A stretch of DNA of 64,000 bases. Source: Polyangiaceae bacterium. Lineage in GTDB: Bacteria > Myxococcota_A > Polyangia > Polyangiales > Polyangiaceae. Below are positions 9,007 to 20,715 of this stretch, piece after piece (positions within the stretch are counted from its first letter, which is position 1; each line of letters begins with the position of its first letter). Under the pieces are notes generated by a model, which saw only the letters and a program-made list of their open reading frames with translations, was not told the origin of the DNA and did no database searches. The stretch is taken from assembly GCA_025936115.1 (NCBI GenBank), contig JAICTZ010000032.1, positions 1 through 64,000 on the forward strand. The letters run 5' to 3'. Made by a program: the position numbers and the translations under genes.

Positions 9007-11046
9007 TTGGAAAACCCGCTCCTGGACCTGCTTTCACCGCCCCCCTTCGATCTGATCGGCGCCGAGCACGTCGAACCGGGCATCCGTGAGCACCTCGTGC
9101 ACACGTCGGCCAAGCTCGACGTGATCGAGCTCGACCAAAACCCGCCGAGTTACGACTCCACGCTCGGTGCGCTCGAGCTAGCGACGGAACGGCTCGAAAC
9201 CGCGATGGGGATCGTCGAGCACCTCGAGAGCACGGCGACGACGCCGGCGCTGCGCGACGCGTACAACGCCGTTCTGCCCGACTTCACGGCGCTCTTCGCG
9301 AGCATCCCGCTCCGTCCCGAGCTCTTCGCGCGACTGGTCGCGTTTTCAGAGACGGACGAGGCCCAAGCTCTCGAGCCGACACGCGCGCGCTTTCTCGAAA
9401 AGAAGCTGGCGGAGTTTCGCCGCGAAGGCGCGCGCCTGAACCCGACCGACAAGGATCGGCTGCGGCAGCTCGACCGCGAGCTCGCGCAGCTGACCTCCAA
9501 ATTTTCGCAAAACGTGCTCGACGACACGAACGCCTACGAGCTCCTCGTCGACGACGCCGGGCGGCTCGCGGGGCTGCCCGAATCGGCGCTCGAGCTCGCG
9601 CGTGAAGCGGCCATTGCCGCCGAGAAGAAGGGGTATCGGCTGACGCTCCACGCACCCACGGTCAACGCGGTCCTCTCGTACGCAGAAGATCGCTCGCTGC
9701 GCGAGGCGCTCTGGCGCGCTTACAGCACCGTCGCGACGCGCGGCGAGCGCGACAACCGGCCGCTCGTTCGTCGCATCGTCGAGCTCCGGCGCGAGAAGGC
9801 GCGCCTGCTCGGCTTCGCGCATTTCGCCGATTTCGTCACCGACGACCGCATGGCAAAGACGGGCGCCGAAGCCCAAAAATTCGTCGATGATCTCACGCGG
9901 CGGACCGAGGCGGCGTTCGCGCGCGAGAAGCAGGAGCTACTCGATTTCCGGCGCGGGCTCGAAGGACCGAGCGCGCCCGAGCTTGCGCCTTGGGACGTGG
10001 GTTACTACTCGGAAAAGCTCAAACGCGAGCGTTACTCTTTCGATGACGAAGCGCTCCGGCCGTACTTCGCGTTCGAGAGCGTGCTCGGAGGAGCGTTCCG
10101 GCTCGCGGAGCAGCTCTTCGGTGTGCAAATCGTGCCCGCCGAGGGAGTGAGCGTGTGGCACGACAGTGTGCGCGCCTTTTATCTCGACGATCGAAAGGGC
10201 GTGAGGCTCGGCCTTTTCTACGTGGATCCGTACCCGCGCGAGTCGAAACGACCGGGCGCGTGGATGCACGGGCTCGTCGCGGCGGTGCCGCCGGCGCCGA
10301 ATTTGGCGGTATTTTGCGCGAACGTCATGCCGCCCGTCGGCGGCAAGCCCTCCCTGCTCACGCACCGCGACGTGGAGACGATTTTTCACGAGTTCGGGCA
10401 TCTCTTGCATCACTGCCTGAGCACCGTGTCGGTGCGCAGCCTCGCGGGCACGCGCGTCGTGCAGGATTTCGTCGAGCTGCCCTCGCAAATCATGGAAAAT
10501 TGGTGCACCGAGCGTGAAGGCTTGAACCTCTTCGCGCGGCACTTCGAGACGTCCGCGCCGATTCCCGACGCGCTACTCGACCGGCTACGCGCAGCGCGCA
10601 CCTTCCGCGCGGCGAGCCAGCAGATGCGCCAGCTCGGCTTCGCCGCGGTCGACCTCGCGCTGCACACGAGCTTCGAGCCCGAGCGGGACGGCGATCCCAT
10701 CGCCTACGGCAACCGCATCCTGCAGCGCTACGCCTCCGCCGAGCTCCCTCCCGATTACGGCATGCTCGCAAGCTTCGGCCATTTGTTCTCGCATCCCGTG
10801 GGTTACGCGGCGGGCTACTACTCGTACAAGTGGGCGGAGGTACTCGACGCCGACGCTTTCGACCGCTTCCGGCGCGAGGGCATGCTCAATCCCGCCGTCG
10901 GGGCCGACTTCCGCGACCTGCTCCTCTCGCGCGGCGACAGCCGCGATCCGATGGATCTGTTCGTGAGCTTCGTCGGCCATCGACCCCAGGTCGACGCGCT
11001 GCTCGCTCGTCAAGGGCTCGGCACGAGCGCTGGGAGTCCCGGCTGA
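9007..11046 (+). CDS. prlC: M3 family oligopeptidase (oligopeptidase A type)
   Basis: A 679-residue zinc metallopeptidase of the M3A family, the length of oligopeptidase A. The zinc site HEFGHLLHH starts at residue 461 (His461, Glu462, His465), and the family block GYYSYKWAEVLDADAF appears near residue 605. It should degrade short peptides, including signal-peptide fragments, in the cytoplasm. The N-terminal NPLLDLLSPPPFDLIGAEHV is what M3A proteins begin with, so I placed the start at the TTG at 9007 rather than at an upstream codon lying inside the divergent acetoacetyl-CoA synthetase gene. The next gene's ATG overlaps its stop (TGATG). Confidence 0.92.
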   Translation: MENPLLDLLSPPPFDLIGAEHVEPGIREHLVHTSAKLDVIELDQNPPSYDSTLGALELATERLETAMGIVEHLESTATTPALRDAYNAVLPDFTALFASIPLRPELFARLVAFSETDEAQALEPTRARFLEKKLAEFRREGARLNPTDKDRLRQLDRELAQLTSKFSQNVLDDTNAYELLVDDAGRLAGLPESALELAREAAIAAEKKGYRLTLHAPTVNAVLSYAEDRSLREALWRAYSTVATRGERDNRPLVRRIVELRREKARLLGFAHFADFVTDDRMAKTGAEAQKFVDDLTRRTEAAFAREKQELLDFRRGLEGPSAPELAPWDVGYYSEKLKRERYSFDDEALRPYFAFESVLGGAFRLAEQLFGVQIVPAEGVSVWHDSVRAFYLDDRKGVRLGLFYVDPYPRESKRPGAWMHGLVAAVPPAPNLAVFCANVMPPVGGKPSLLTHRDVETIFHEFGHLLHHCLSTVSVRSLAGTRVVQDFVELPSQIMENWCTEREGLNLFARHFETSAPIPDALLDRLRAARTFRAASQQMRQLGFAAVDLALHTSFEPERDGDPIAYGNRILQRYASAELPPDYGMLASFGHLFSHPVGYAAGYYSYKWAEVLDADAFDRFRREGMLNPAVGADFRDLLLSRGDSRDPMDLFVSFVGHRPQVDALLARQGLGTSAGSPG

Positions 11047-11711
11047 TGCGCTTGGGCGGCGTCGCGATGCTTTCAGGCGCTGCGCTGGGTGTCGTGATCG
11101 CGCTGGCCTTTCACTTCGGGTCGCCGCCGGAGCCGAGCGAGAAAGCGTCACCGTACGGCGCGGCTCCGGCGTCATCGATCGCGCCAACGCAAACCGCCGT
11201 CGTTGCGTCCGCGTCCGCCCCGGCGCCCGTCGCGTCCCCATCCGAGTCGGCTGCGCCGGCCGTCGCGCCTACCGCTCGCGCCGTGAGCGCGCCGCTCGCG
11301 TCCGGGTCGGCGTCCGCGGGCGCGCCACCACGCGTAGCAGCCGCCGAGCCCTTTCCCATGGCTGCCCCGCTGCCGCCCGTGACGAACGCGAAGGAGCTCG
11401 AGCGCGCCGAAATCCGCTGTTACGAGGTGGATCCCGAAGAGTGCGGGCGCGCCGCGGACGCCTACGACGCGGGAGTGTTCGTCCACCGCGACGCGGCGCG
11501 CGCGACGAACCTGCGCAAAGTGGAGCTCACGCGACTCAATCGACGCTGCGAGCAGCGCTCGCCGCACGCGTGCCTCGTGCTCGCGGGTCACTATGAGTCG
11601 GGCGCGGGCGTCGACGAAAACGACAAGCACGCGCGTGCCCTCGTCGCCCACGCGCGCGAGCTCTGCCGCCGCGGGCCCAAAACCGAATGCGCGGACGGCG
11701 AGCCGAAGTAG
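11046..11711 (+). CDS. Membrane-anchored Ala/Pro-rich protein with a Sel1-like C-terminus
   Basis: A 221-residue protein with one N-terminal transmembrane or signal segment (LGGVAMLSGAALGVVIALAF), then about 100 residues of Ala/Pro/Ser low complexity, then a compact cysteine-containing region. The last part, with ACLVLAGHYESGAGVDENDKH followed by ARALVAHARELC, resembles a degenerate Sel1/TPR repeat; such repeats mediate protein contacts. It starts inside the stop codon of the oligopeptidase gene (TGATG) and is therefore probably co-translated with it. A peptidase partner or periplasmic scaffold role is inference only. Confidence 0.72.
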   Translation: MRLGGVAMLSGAALGVVIALAFHFGSPPEPSEKASPYGAAPASSIAPTQTAVVASASAPAPVASPSESAAPAVAPTARAVSAPLASGSASAGAPPRVAAAEPFPMAAPLPPVTNAKELERAEIRCYEVDPEECGRAADAYDAGVFVHRDAARATNLRKVELTRLNRRCEQRSPHACLVLAGHYESGAGVDENDKHARALVAHARELCRRGPKTECADGEPK

Positions 11712-11749
11712 CTCGCAAGCGCCGAGCGTGGCTCAAGCCCAGGCGAACG

Positions 11750-12556
11750 TCAGGGTCCGCGCCGTCCCACGCGCTCAGCCTCGCCGATCAGACGCGAATA
11801 CGAGTCGAAACGCGCGTCCCCCGCGTCCACCTTGCCGCGCACGCTCTGCGGCTGCGGAGAGCCCGCGCGCATCGGCGGCGGCTGCTCGGCGAAGGACGCC
11901 ACGCTCGAGACGCGCACGTTGCGATCCACGCGCACTCGGGCGCGACTGGCGAGCTCGTTCGTGAGCTTCGAAAGGTCGGCGGAGACGTTCCCGCTGCGCT
12001 GCGGTCCGAAATCGAAGACGCGCGCGTCGATGCGCGCGATCCAGAGCACGGTCGCAAAGTGAAGATCCGCCGCTAGGTGGCCGATGGGAGCCGTCAGGTG
12101 CGCCTCCCGAAACACCTGCATCTCGCCGCTTCCCGGTGTGACGGCGCGGATTGCGCCGCTGCTTGCGACGCCCGTGGCCGGCGTGCCGCCCGTGCGGCCG
12201 GGCTGCACTTCCCCTTCGACGATGCACGTGAGCGCGCCGTACGGCACCTCCATCTCGCGGTCCTTGAGCTTCAGATGAAAACTCGAGGCCCCGAGCTCGA
12301 GCTTTTGCACGGGAACATGCCGCCGGTCAGGATCGTTTACCACCTGACGGTCGACGCACACGACGGGGAACCCGGCCGCGACGAGCCGCGCCGCCAACTC
12401 CTCCGCCTGTGCGGCCTGGCCGAAGGTCTTGATGAGCCCAAAGCTCCCGGGCTTCACTCGCGTGCGGAGGTCGTACGGCAAAAGCCCCGTCGCGCGCGCC
12501 AGGGCCTGATACCCCTGATCGCTGCCGTCGAAATCGGGACCGAGCAGCACCAGCAC
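11750..12556 (-). CDS. Conserved-looking protein of unknown function
   Basis: A 268-residue cytoplasmic protein with no signal peptide or transmembrane segment. The N-terminal 90 residues form an alternating alpha/beta unit (MLVLLGPDFDGSDQGYQAL, then DLRTRVKPGSFGLIKTF and AAGFPVVCVDRQVV) reminiscent of small modules that combine a residue-swap helix with a beta hairpin. The middle (residues 100-190) reads as a beta-rich domain containing PYGALTCIVEGEV, and the C-terminus is Arg-rich and polar. I do not recognise a family. It is divergent from the M16 gene (73 bp) and convergent with the Sel1-like gene. An open frame of this length with typical codon bias and a clear fold pattern is probably real. 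Confidence 0.65.
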   Translation of the reverse strand: MLVLLGPDFDGSDQGYQALARATGLLPYDLRTRVKPGSFGLIKTFGQAAQAEELAARLVAAGFPVVCVDRQVVNDPDRRHVPVQKLELGASSFHLKLKDREMEVPYGALTCIVEGEVQPGRTGGTPATGVASSGAIRAVTPGSGEMQVFREAHLTAPIGHLAADLHFATVLWIARIDARVFDFGPQRSGNVSADLSKLTNELASRARVRVDRNVRVSSVASFAEQPPPMRAGSPQPQSVRGKVDAGDARFDSYSRLIGEAERVGRRGP

Positions 12557-12629
12557 TAAAATCCTAGACTACCGTCCATGCTCGGACTTCGCCAAGTCGG
12601 CGACCAGCTCGGGTGAGACTTCGATAAGC

Positions 12630-14096
12630 ATGATTCAACCTGTGGTAAAGCGCCCCATGCGAAACTCATCGCGTTTCGGGACCCCGGTCCCGAGACTCCG
12701 TACGGCAGTCGCGTTGCTCCTCGCAGCGGCAGTCATTCAAGTCGGCCCTGGTAGCCAAGAGATCGCTTTCGCGCGAGCGCCCGAGCCTGTCACCGTACAC
12801 TCCTCCGATCCGTCGGCTGCACTGGAACGTTTCGCGGTGACGATCCAGCGTCGCACGCTCGCGAACGGCCTGCGCGTCGTGCTCGTGCCGGAACCGAGCT
12901 CGCCGACCGTCGCGGTGGCCGTGACCTACGGCGTCGGCTCACGTCAGGAGACCCCCGGCAAAAGCGGCTTTGCTCACTTGTTCGAGCACATGATGTTCGA
13001 GGGCAGCGAGCACGTGAAAAAAGGGCAGCATTTTCAGCTCATCAGCGAGCGCGGCGGCTCGTTGAACGGCACGACCAACTCGGACCGCACCAACTATTAC
13101 GAGGTGCTGCCCGCCGGTGAGCTCGAGCTCGCGCTGTGGCTCGAGGCCGACCGTATGCGCGCGCTCGACGTTTCGCCCGAAAACTTCGAGAACCAGCGCT
13201 CGGTCGTCAAAGAAGAGTACCGCATGCGCTACCAGAACGTGCCGTACATGCTCGGTGCGCTGCGCTTGGGCGAGCTCGTCTTCGCCAACTTTGCGCCGTA
13301 CGCGAACCCGACGATCGGCAAGATGGAAGACCTCGATCGCGCCGAGGTCGGGTGGGCGCGCGATTTCTACGCGCACCACTACGCGCCGAACAACGCCGTG
13401 CTCACGATCGCCGGCAACTTCGACGCCGACCACGCGCTCGATCTGGTCGAGCGCTACTTCGGAAAAATTCCGCAGCGCAGCGTCGAGACGCAAGCCTTGC
13501 CGACGACCTTGCCCGAAGCGAAATCCGCGCGCGAGAAGGTAGAGGACGCGAACGCCAAGACGCCCGCGGTCTTCTACTCCTGGCTGATCCCGCCGAGCCA
13601 CACGCCCGAACATTACGCGCTCGAGCTCGTCGCCATGCTGCTCGGCGACGGCGACAGCGCGCGTCTCTACCAAGAGCTCGTGCGAAACCGCGCCGTCGCA
13701 CTCGAGGCCCACGCCTTCACGCGCGATTTCGCAGGTCCGGACGCTTTTACGATCCAGGCCGTGCTCGCCGACCGCGCGGATCTCGCCACGGTCGAACACG
13801 CCCTCGACGTCGAGCTCGAAAAGGTGCGCAAAAATCCGCCGAACGACGCCGAGCTCAAACGGTTGAAGACGCGGCTGCGCGCAGGCTTCGTCTTCGGGCT
13901 CGAGTCGTCGCTCAACCGCGCCATGGAGCTCGGCGAGTACGAGCTCTTGTGGGGCGACGCGCGCGGCATCGCGCACGAGCTCGCGCACTACGACGCCGTG
14001 ACGCCCAAAGACATGCAAGCCGCCGCAGCGCGCTACCTCGACGACGCCCACCGAGTCGTGGTCGAAATCACTCCCAAACCCAAAGCCACGCCATGA
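12630..14096 (+). CDS. M16 family zinc peptidase, catalytic partner
   Basis: A 488-residue secreted M16B (pitrilysin/processing-peptidase-like) enzyme. A signal peptide is visible: basic start, then LRTAVALLLAAAVIQVG. The inverted zinc motif HxxEH is HLFEH at residues 116-120, with the third-ligand region in the NQRSVVKEEYRMRY block about 75 residues later. M16B enzymes work as a clam shell of two M16 halves, often as heterodimers of one active and one inactive chain. The next gene encodes such an inactive half and overlaps this stop as ATGA. The start could also be the ATG at 12657, which lies nearer the hydrophobic core of the signal. Confidence 0.9.
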   Translation: MIQPVVKRPMRNSSRFGTPVPRLRTAVALLLAAAVIQVGPGSQEIAFARAPEPVTVHSSDPSAALERFAVTIQRRTLANGLRVVLVPEPSSPTVAVAVTYGVGSRQETPGKSGFAHLFEHMMFEGSEHVKKGQHFQLISERGGSLNGTTNSDRTNYYEVLPAGELELALWLEADRMRALDVSPENFENQRSVVKEEYRMRYQNVPYMLGALRLGELVFANFAPYANPTIGKMEDLDRAEVGWARDFYAHHYAPNNAVLTIAGNFDADHALDLVERYFGKIPQRSVETQALPTTLPEAKSAREKVEDANAKTPAVFYSWLIPPSHTPEHYALELVAMLLGDGDSARLYQELVRNRAVALEAHAFTRDFAGPDAFTIQAVLADRADLATVEHALDVELEKVRKNPPNDAELKRLKTRLRAGFVFGLESSLNRAMELGEYELLWGDARGIAHELAHYDAVTPKDMQAAAARYLDDAHRVVVEITPKPKATP

Positions 14097-15607
14097 AGCA
14101 CTCCCCCGCTTTCCTTCTCGCCCTCGCCGCCGCCTGCGCGGCGAAAGCACCCGCGCCGGCGCGCGCCCCGGCGCCGGCGCCGGCACCGAGCGCGGCGCCC
14201 GCCGCCACGGCAGATCCACTCGCGGAGGCGCCCTCGTCGCCCGTGCGCCCCACCGGTCCCTTCCCGAGCATCGTGCACCGCCACCTCGCGGACGGCCTCG
14301 ATCTCGCCGTCGTGCCGCGCGCCGGTTTTCCAATAGTCGAGCTCCGGCTCATCGTGCTCTCGGGCCAGGCCACGGACGGCAATCTGCCGGGGCTCGCGGC
14401 GCTCACGGGCAAGCTGCTCAAAGACGGAGGGGCAGGCCCCTGGTCGAGCCGCGAGCTCGCCGAGAAGACGGAGGCGCTCGGTGCGCACCTGTCGATCGGT
14501 ACGGATCGCGACGCGACGCGCATCGGGCTCGGCGTGACGAGCGACAAGCTCGACCCCGCGCTCGAAATCCTCGCCGCGCTCGCCGAAAAGCCGCGCTTTC
14601 CCGCCGCGGAGTTCTCGAAACTGCGGCAACGTGAAATCGATCGCGTCAAAGACCGCGCGCGCACGAGCCCGAGCTGGCTCGCGTCGATGGTGCTCTATCG
14701 CGAGCTCTACGAGCTGCCGGTCTCGATCCATCCGTACGCGCGCTACGACGCGCTGCCCGAGGAAATGGCCGAGCTCAAGCTCGAGCAGGTGAAGCGCTGG
14801 TACAAGGACAACTTCACGCCCGAGAACGCCGTGCTCGTCGTCACGGGTGACGTCGACGCCGACGGCATCGAAAAGGCCGCCACGCGCGCCTTCGGCAACT
14901 GGCGTGGCGCGCGCCCCGCGCGGCCGAGCTTCAGCGATGCACGCGGCCCGAACGGCCGCAAAATCTTGGTCGTCGATCGCCCCGGCAGCACGCAGAGCCA
15001 AGTTCTCGTCGGCGCTCTCGGGCCGGAACGCCGGAGCGACGAGTACCCGGCGTTGATGACCGCCAATCAAATCCTCGGCGGCGGCGTTGCCGGCCGGCTG
15101 TTCCTCGACGTGCGTGAAAAGCGCTCGCTCGCCTACAACACGAGCTCTTGGGTCGAAGAGCCCGCGCACGGACCGATGCCGCTCGTGCTCTCGGCGGGCA
15201 CGCAAACCGCGAAGACGGCCGACACCGTCGCGGCGTTGCTCGAGCATTTCGATCGCATGAGCACGACCGCGCCGACGGGCGAAGAGCTCGAGCGCGGCGG
15301 GCGTTTCCTCTCGGATAGCTTCGCCTTCAAGATGGAAACGGCCGGCGCCGTGGCCGATCTCACTGGGCGACTGATCGTGCTCGGCCTGCCCGACGAAGCG
15401 TACGACGAGTACCGGCACGCCGTCCGCGAGCTCGAGCCCGAAGCCGTCGCGCGCGCGGCATCGCACGCGTACCGCCATGACTCGCTCGTCGTGGTCGTCG
15501 CGGGCGACGCCGCCACCATCGCGAGCACGCTCACTCGCTTCGGTACCGTCTCGGTGCTCGACCCGGAGCATTCCTTCGCGATCGCGAAAACGCTGCCGGC
15601 ACATTGA
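14093..15607 (+). CDS. M16 family peptidase homologue lacking the zinc motif
   Basis: A 504-residue exported M16 protein. A hydrophobic start (HSPAFLLALAAACA) with a possible lipidated Cys is followed by a dense Ala/Pro linker of about 40 residues. In the first M16 domain the HxxEH position reads ALTGKLLKDG, so both zinc histidines and the glutamate are gone; the second domain keeps the NQILGGGVAGRLFLDVREK block that contacts substrate. Established knowledge of M16B pairs says such a chain is a non-catalytic partner. The gene starts inside the stop codon of the active partner (14093-14096), consistent with equal amounts of the two chains. Confidence 0.88.
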   Translation: MKHSPAFLLALAAACAAKAPAPARAPAPAPAPSAAPAATADPLAEAPSSPVRPTGPFPSIVHRHLADGLDLAVVPRAGFPIVELRLIVLSGQATDGNLPGLAALTGKLLKDGGAGPWSSRELAEKTEALGAHLSIGTDRDATRIGLGVTSDKLDPALEILAALAEKPRFPAAEFSKLRQREIDRVKDRARTSPSWLASMVLYRELYELPVSIHPYARYDALPEEMAELKLEQVKRWYKDNFTPENAVLVVTGDVDADGIEKAATRAFGNWRGARPARPSFSDARGPNGRKILVVDRPGSTQSQVLVGALGPERRSDEYPALMTANQILGGGVAGRLFLDVREKRSLAYNTSSWVEEPAHGPMPLVLSAGTQTAKTADTVAALLEHFDRMSTTAPTGEELERGGRFLSDSFAFKMETAGAVADLTGRLIVLGLPDEAYDEYRHAVRELEPEAVARAASHAYRHDSLVVVVAGDAATIASTLTRFGTVSVLDPEHSFAIAKTLPAH

Positions 15608-16329
15608 GTCGGCGGATCGCTCGGCGGCGCACCGCGGGCGCGCTTCACGATGCTGCGCGCATGTTGGGCCTGACCTGTCGAGAGTTGGGCCCGCCGAGCC
15701 CGTGGTTACGCGCATCCAGGGGATAACTTCGGGACGTTATGCGCCAAAGCCGTGGCCATACGGGACTACCTCGGGAAGACCTGTGCGCGCCCATGGGACG
15801 CCCACTGAACAAGCTCGGGGTTACGTTGAGCAGGGATGCGTTTTTGTTCAGCGCCGAAAGTTCAGTGGGGGCGCCGGGTTAGTTGGTGGTTACAATGTAG
15901 GTTCGCCCCACATGTTGGGTTTTTTGCTTGTCGTTGCCCAACGCCTTGGGGTAAGTGACGTAACTCGCTTCGGGCGAGATGTTCTGCTCGAAAAGTCAGT
16001 ACTAAGCAGGTGTCCAGGGGCTCGTCAGTCCCGCCCCACTCTCTCACCCCGCCCGCCCAGGGCGCTGAGACGAGACGGACTAGGTCAGTAAGCTCGTCAG
16101 GCGGCGAGGTCGCGCAGGTGGCGCGGACCGTCTCCGCCGGCGACCAGAACAACGCAGAAAAACGGCGTCGCTGAGTTTCGGCGACACCGGCCAAAAAGAG
16201 GAAGCGCGGTCGGTCGCGGTGCTCGATCTCCATCGGGCCTCCGGTCGGCAAGCGGTGAATTTTGTCCTCGTTCGGAGAGCCCGAACGGTGCGGAAAAGAA
16301 GTTGGAAAGGTCGAGGAGGCACGGAGCAC
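15608..16329 (+). promoter_or_regulatory. Gene-free, repeat-rich stretch ahead of nrdJ; possible structured leader or small RNA
   Basis: No gene is evident in these 722 bases, and base use is less GC-biased than in the neighbours. Several inverted repeats suggest RNA structure. GCGC (15710-15713) with ATAAC (15724-15728) pairs with GTTATGCGC. CCCACTGAAC (15801-15810) pairs perfectly with GTTCAGTGGG (15860-15869). GTTGGG near 15914 pairs with CCCAAC at 15937-15942. CTCGC-ttcgg-GCGAG lies at about 15964-15978. Most structure falls in 15700-15980, about 350 bases before the nrdJ ATG. I could not match it to the cobalamin riboswitch, tmRNA, RNase P or SRP RNA consensus. It may be a nrdJ leader or an independent RNA gene. 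Confidence 0.4.
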
Positions 16330-19578
<3,249 letters not shown>

Positions 19579-19620
19579 GCGGCTGAGTCGAAACTCGGTG
19601 TAAGCCCGAATGGGCTATGA

Positions 19621-19668
19621 GCGACCCCGGTGTGTTCAGCCGTGAACATGCCGGGGTCGCCTGTTTTT
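19621..19668 (+). terminator. Strong intrinsic terminator of nrdJ
   Basis: A near-perfect hairpin: GCGACCCCGG (19621-19630) pairs with CCGGGGTCGC (19651-19660), and the inner TGTTCA/TGAACA continues the stem to a small loop. It is followed by CTGTTTTT (T-run 19664-19668). It lies 43 bases after the nrdJ stop and shows that the hydrolase gene behind it needs its own promoter or read-through. Confidence 0.88.
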
Positions 19669-19683
19669 GGCCAAAGCTTTCTC

Positions 19684-20487
19684 ATGCCTACCGCCCGCGT
19701 TCGAGGGGTCGAGCTCCACTACGAAGCACACGGTTCCGGAACGAAGTGCCTGGTCGTTGCGCATGGCGCGCTCGGCAGTGTGGCGTACGCGGAGGCATGG
19801 GGCGTTCGCGCGGCGGAACTTGCGGCACATGGTTTTCGAGTCGTTTCGTACGATGCCCGCGGTCACGGGCGCTCGGGTTACACGGAGGCGCCAGAGCACT
19901 ATCGACCGGCGGCGCTTGCCGAGGACCTGACGGGGCTGCTGGACGCTCTCGGCCTCGAGCAGGTGAGTATTTACGGAACTTCGATGGGCGCGAGCACGGC
20001 CTTGATGCTGGCGCTCGCTCACCCCGAGCGTGTCGCGCGCCTCGTGCTCCGAGCGCCATCGCCATTCGAGGTCGACATCAGAGCCGCCCGCACGCGGCTC
20101 TACCCGCTTGCGTCGATGTATCGGTGGTTTGGAGTGCCGCTGACCGCTCACGTCGCGACGCTGATGTCGCGTGCCGCGGACCGACCCAGAATGAAGGCGC
20201 TCCTGAGTGGGCAAAGAAGACGCGCGGTGGTCCCTGCGATCCGGGGCTTTCTGTCCGAGCCGATCGATTCCGACAGTCTGACGAAGATCGAGGCGCCGAC
20301 GCTGATATTGACGCAGCCCGACGATCCAGTGCACCCGCTTCGCGCCGGTGAGATTCTTCGCGCGCGCATGCCGCACGCAAAGCTCTTGGTGGCGCCCTCG
20401 CGGTCCTACTGGGAGGGCAAACAAGAGCTGCTCGTTCAGGTCGCCGCGCGCTCACTGAAGGGCGGAGTCGTTGAGGGTGCCGTGTGA
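19684..20487 (+). CDS. Alpha/beta hydrolase fold protein, catalytic His not evident
   Basis: A 267-residue alpha/beta hydrolase. The oxyanion HGALGS segment, the DARGHGRSG turn (near 58-65) and the nucleophile elbow GTSMGAS with Ser100 are present, and the acid is in QPDDPVHP (Asp213 or 214). The C-terminal GH, where the catalytic histidine normally lies, reads APSRSYWEG (about 237-245), with no histidine. The protein may be inactive, may use a displaced His, or may bind rather than cleave. I chose the ATG at 19684 because the upstream in-frame ATG (19630) lies inside the nrdJ terminator hairpin. The start MPTARVRGVELHYEAHG is typical of the family. Confidence 0.83.
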   Translation: MPTARVRGVELHYEAHGSGTKCLVVAHGALGSVAYAEAWGVRAAELAAHGFRVVSYDARGHGRSGYTEAPEHYRPAALAEDLTGLLDALGLEQVSIYGTSMGASTALMLALAHPERVARLVLRAPSPFEVDIRAARTRLYPLASMYRWFGVPLTAHVATLMSRAADRPRMKALLSGQRRRAVVPAIRGFLSEPIDSDSLTKIEAPTLILTQPDDPVHPLRAGEILRARMPHAKLLVAPSRSYWEGKQELLVQVAARSLKGGVVEGAV

Positions 20488-20715
20488 CGAACCAGAAGCT
20501 GGGAGCAGCAAGACGCACCTACATCGTCTCCCCTGCGTCAGCGCTGCGCTCCGGGACATTTTACGGGCCATCGCGTCCTGCCCGACGGCTCTCCCGACTC
20601 GAATCGTGGTCGCAACACGCGCCTTTCGCGGCGTGTGTTGATGCCGCCGGCGAGTTGGTGAAAACTCGAGCCCCGGCGCTTGGTTAGCCCATTGAGGGCG
20701 CTCGGGGAGCGAAGC

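Noticed and set aside
12939..14333. Long minus-strand open frame opposite the M16 gene
   Set aside because: Mirror frame caused by G/C third-position bias; the plus-strand frame has the HLFEH motif and a signal peptide.
15721..15800. Cobalamin riboswitch upstream of nrdJ
   Set aside because: CTCGGGAAGACCTGTGC at about 15769-15785 looks somewhat like the B12 box, but the preceding GGTGAAAATCC-type core and the GCCACTG loop are not found in the right order, so I do not call it.
20484..20687. Short plus-strand frame between the hydrolase and the TPR/PEGA gene
   Set aside because: 67 codons with no family match and no ribosome-binding site; the region is better read as the TPR/PEGA gene's leader.
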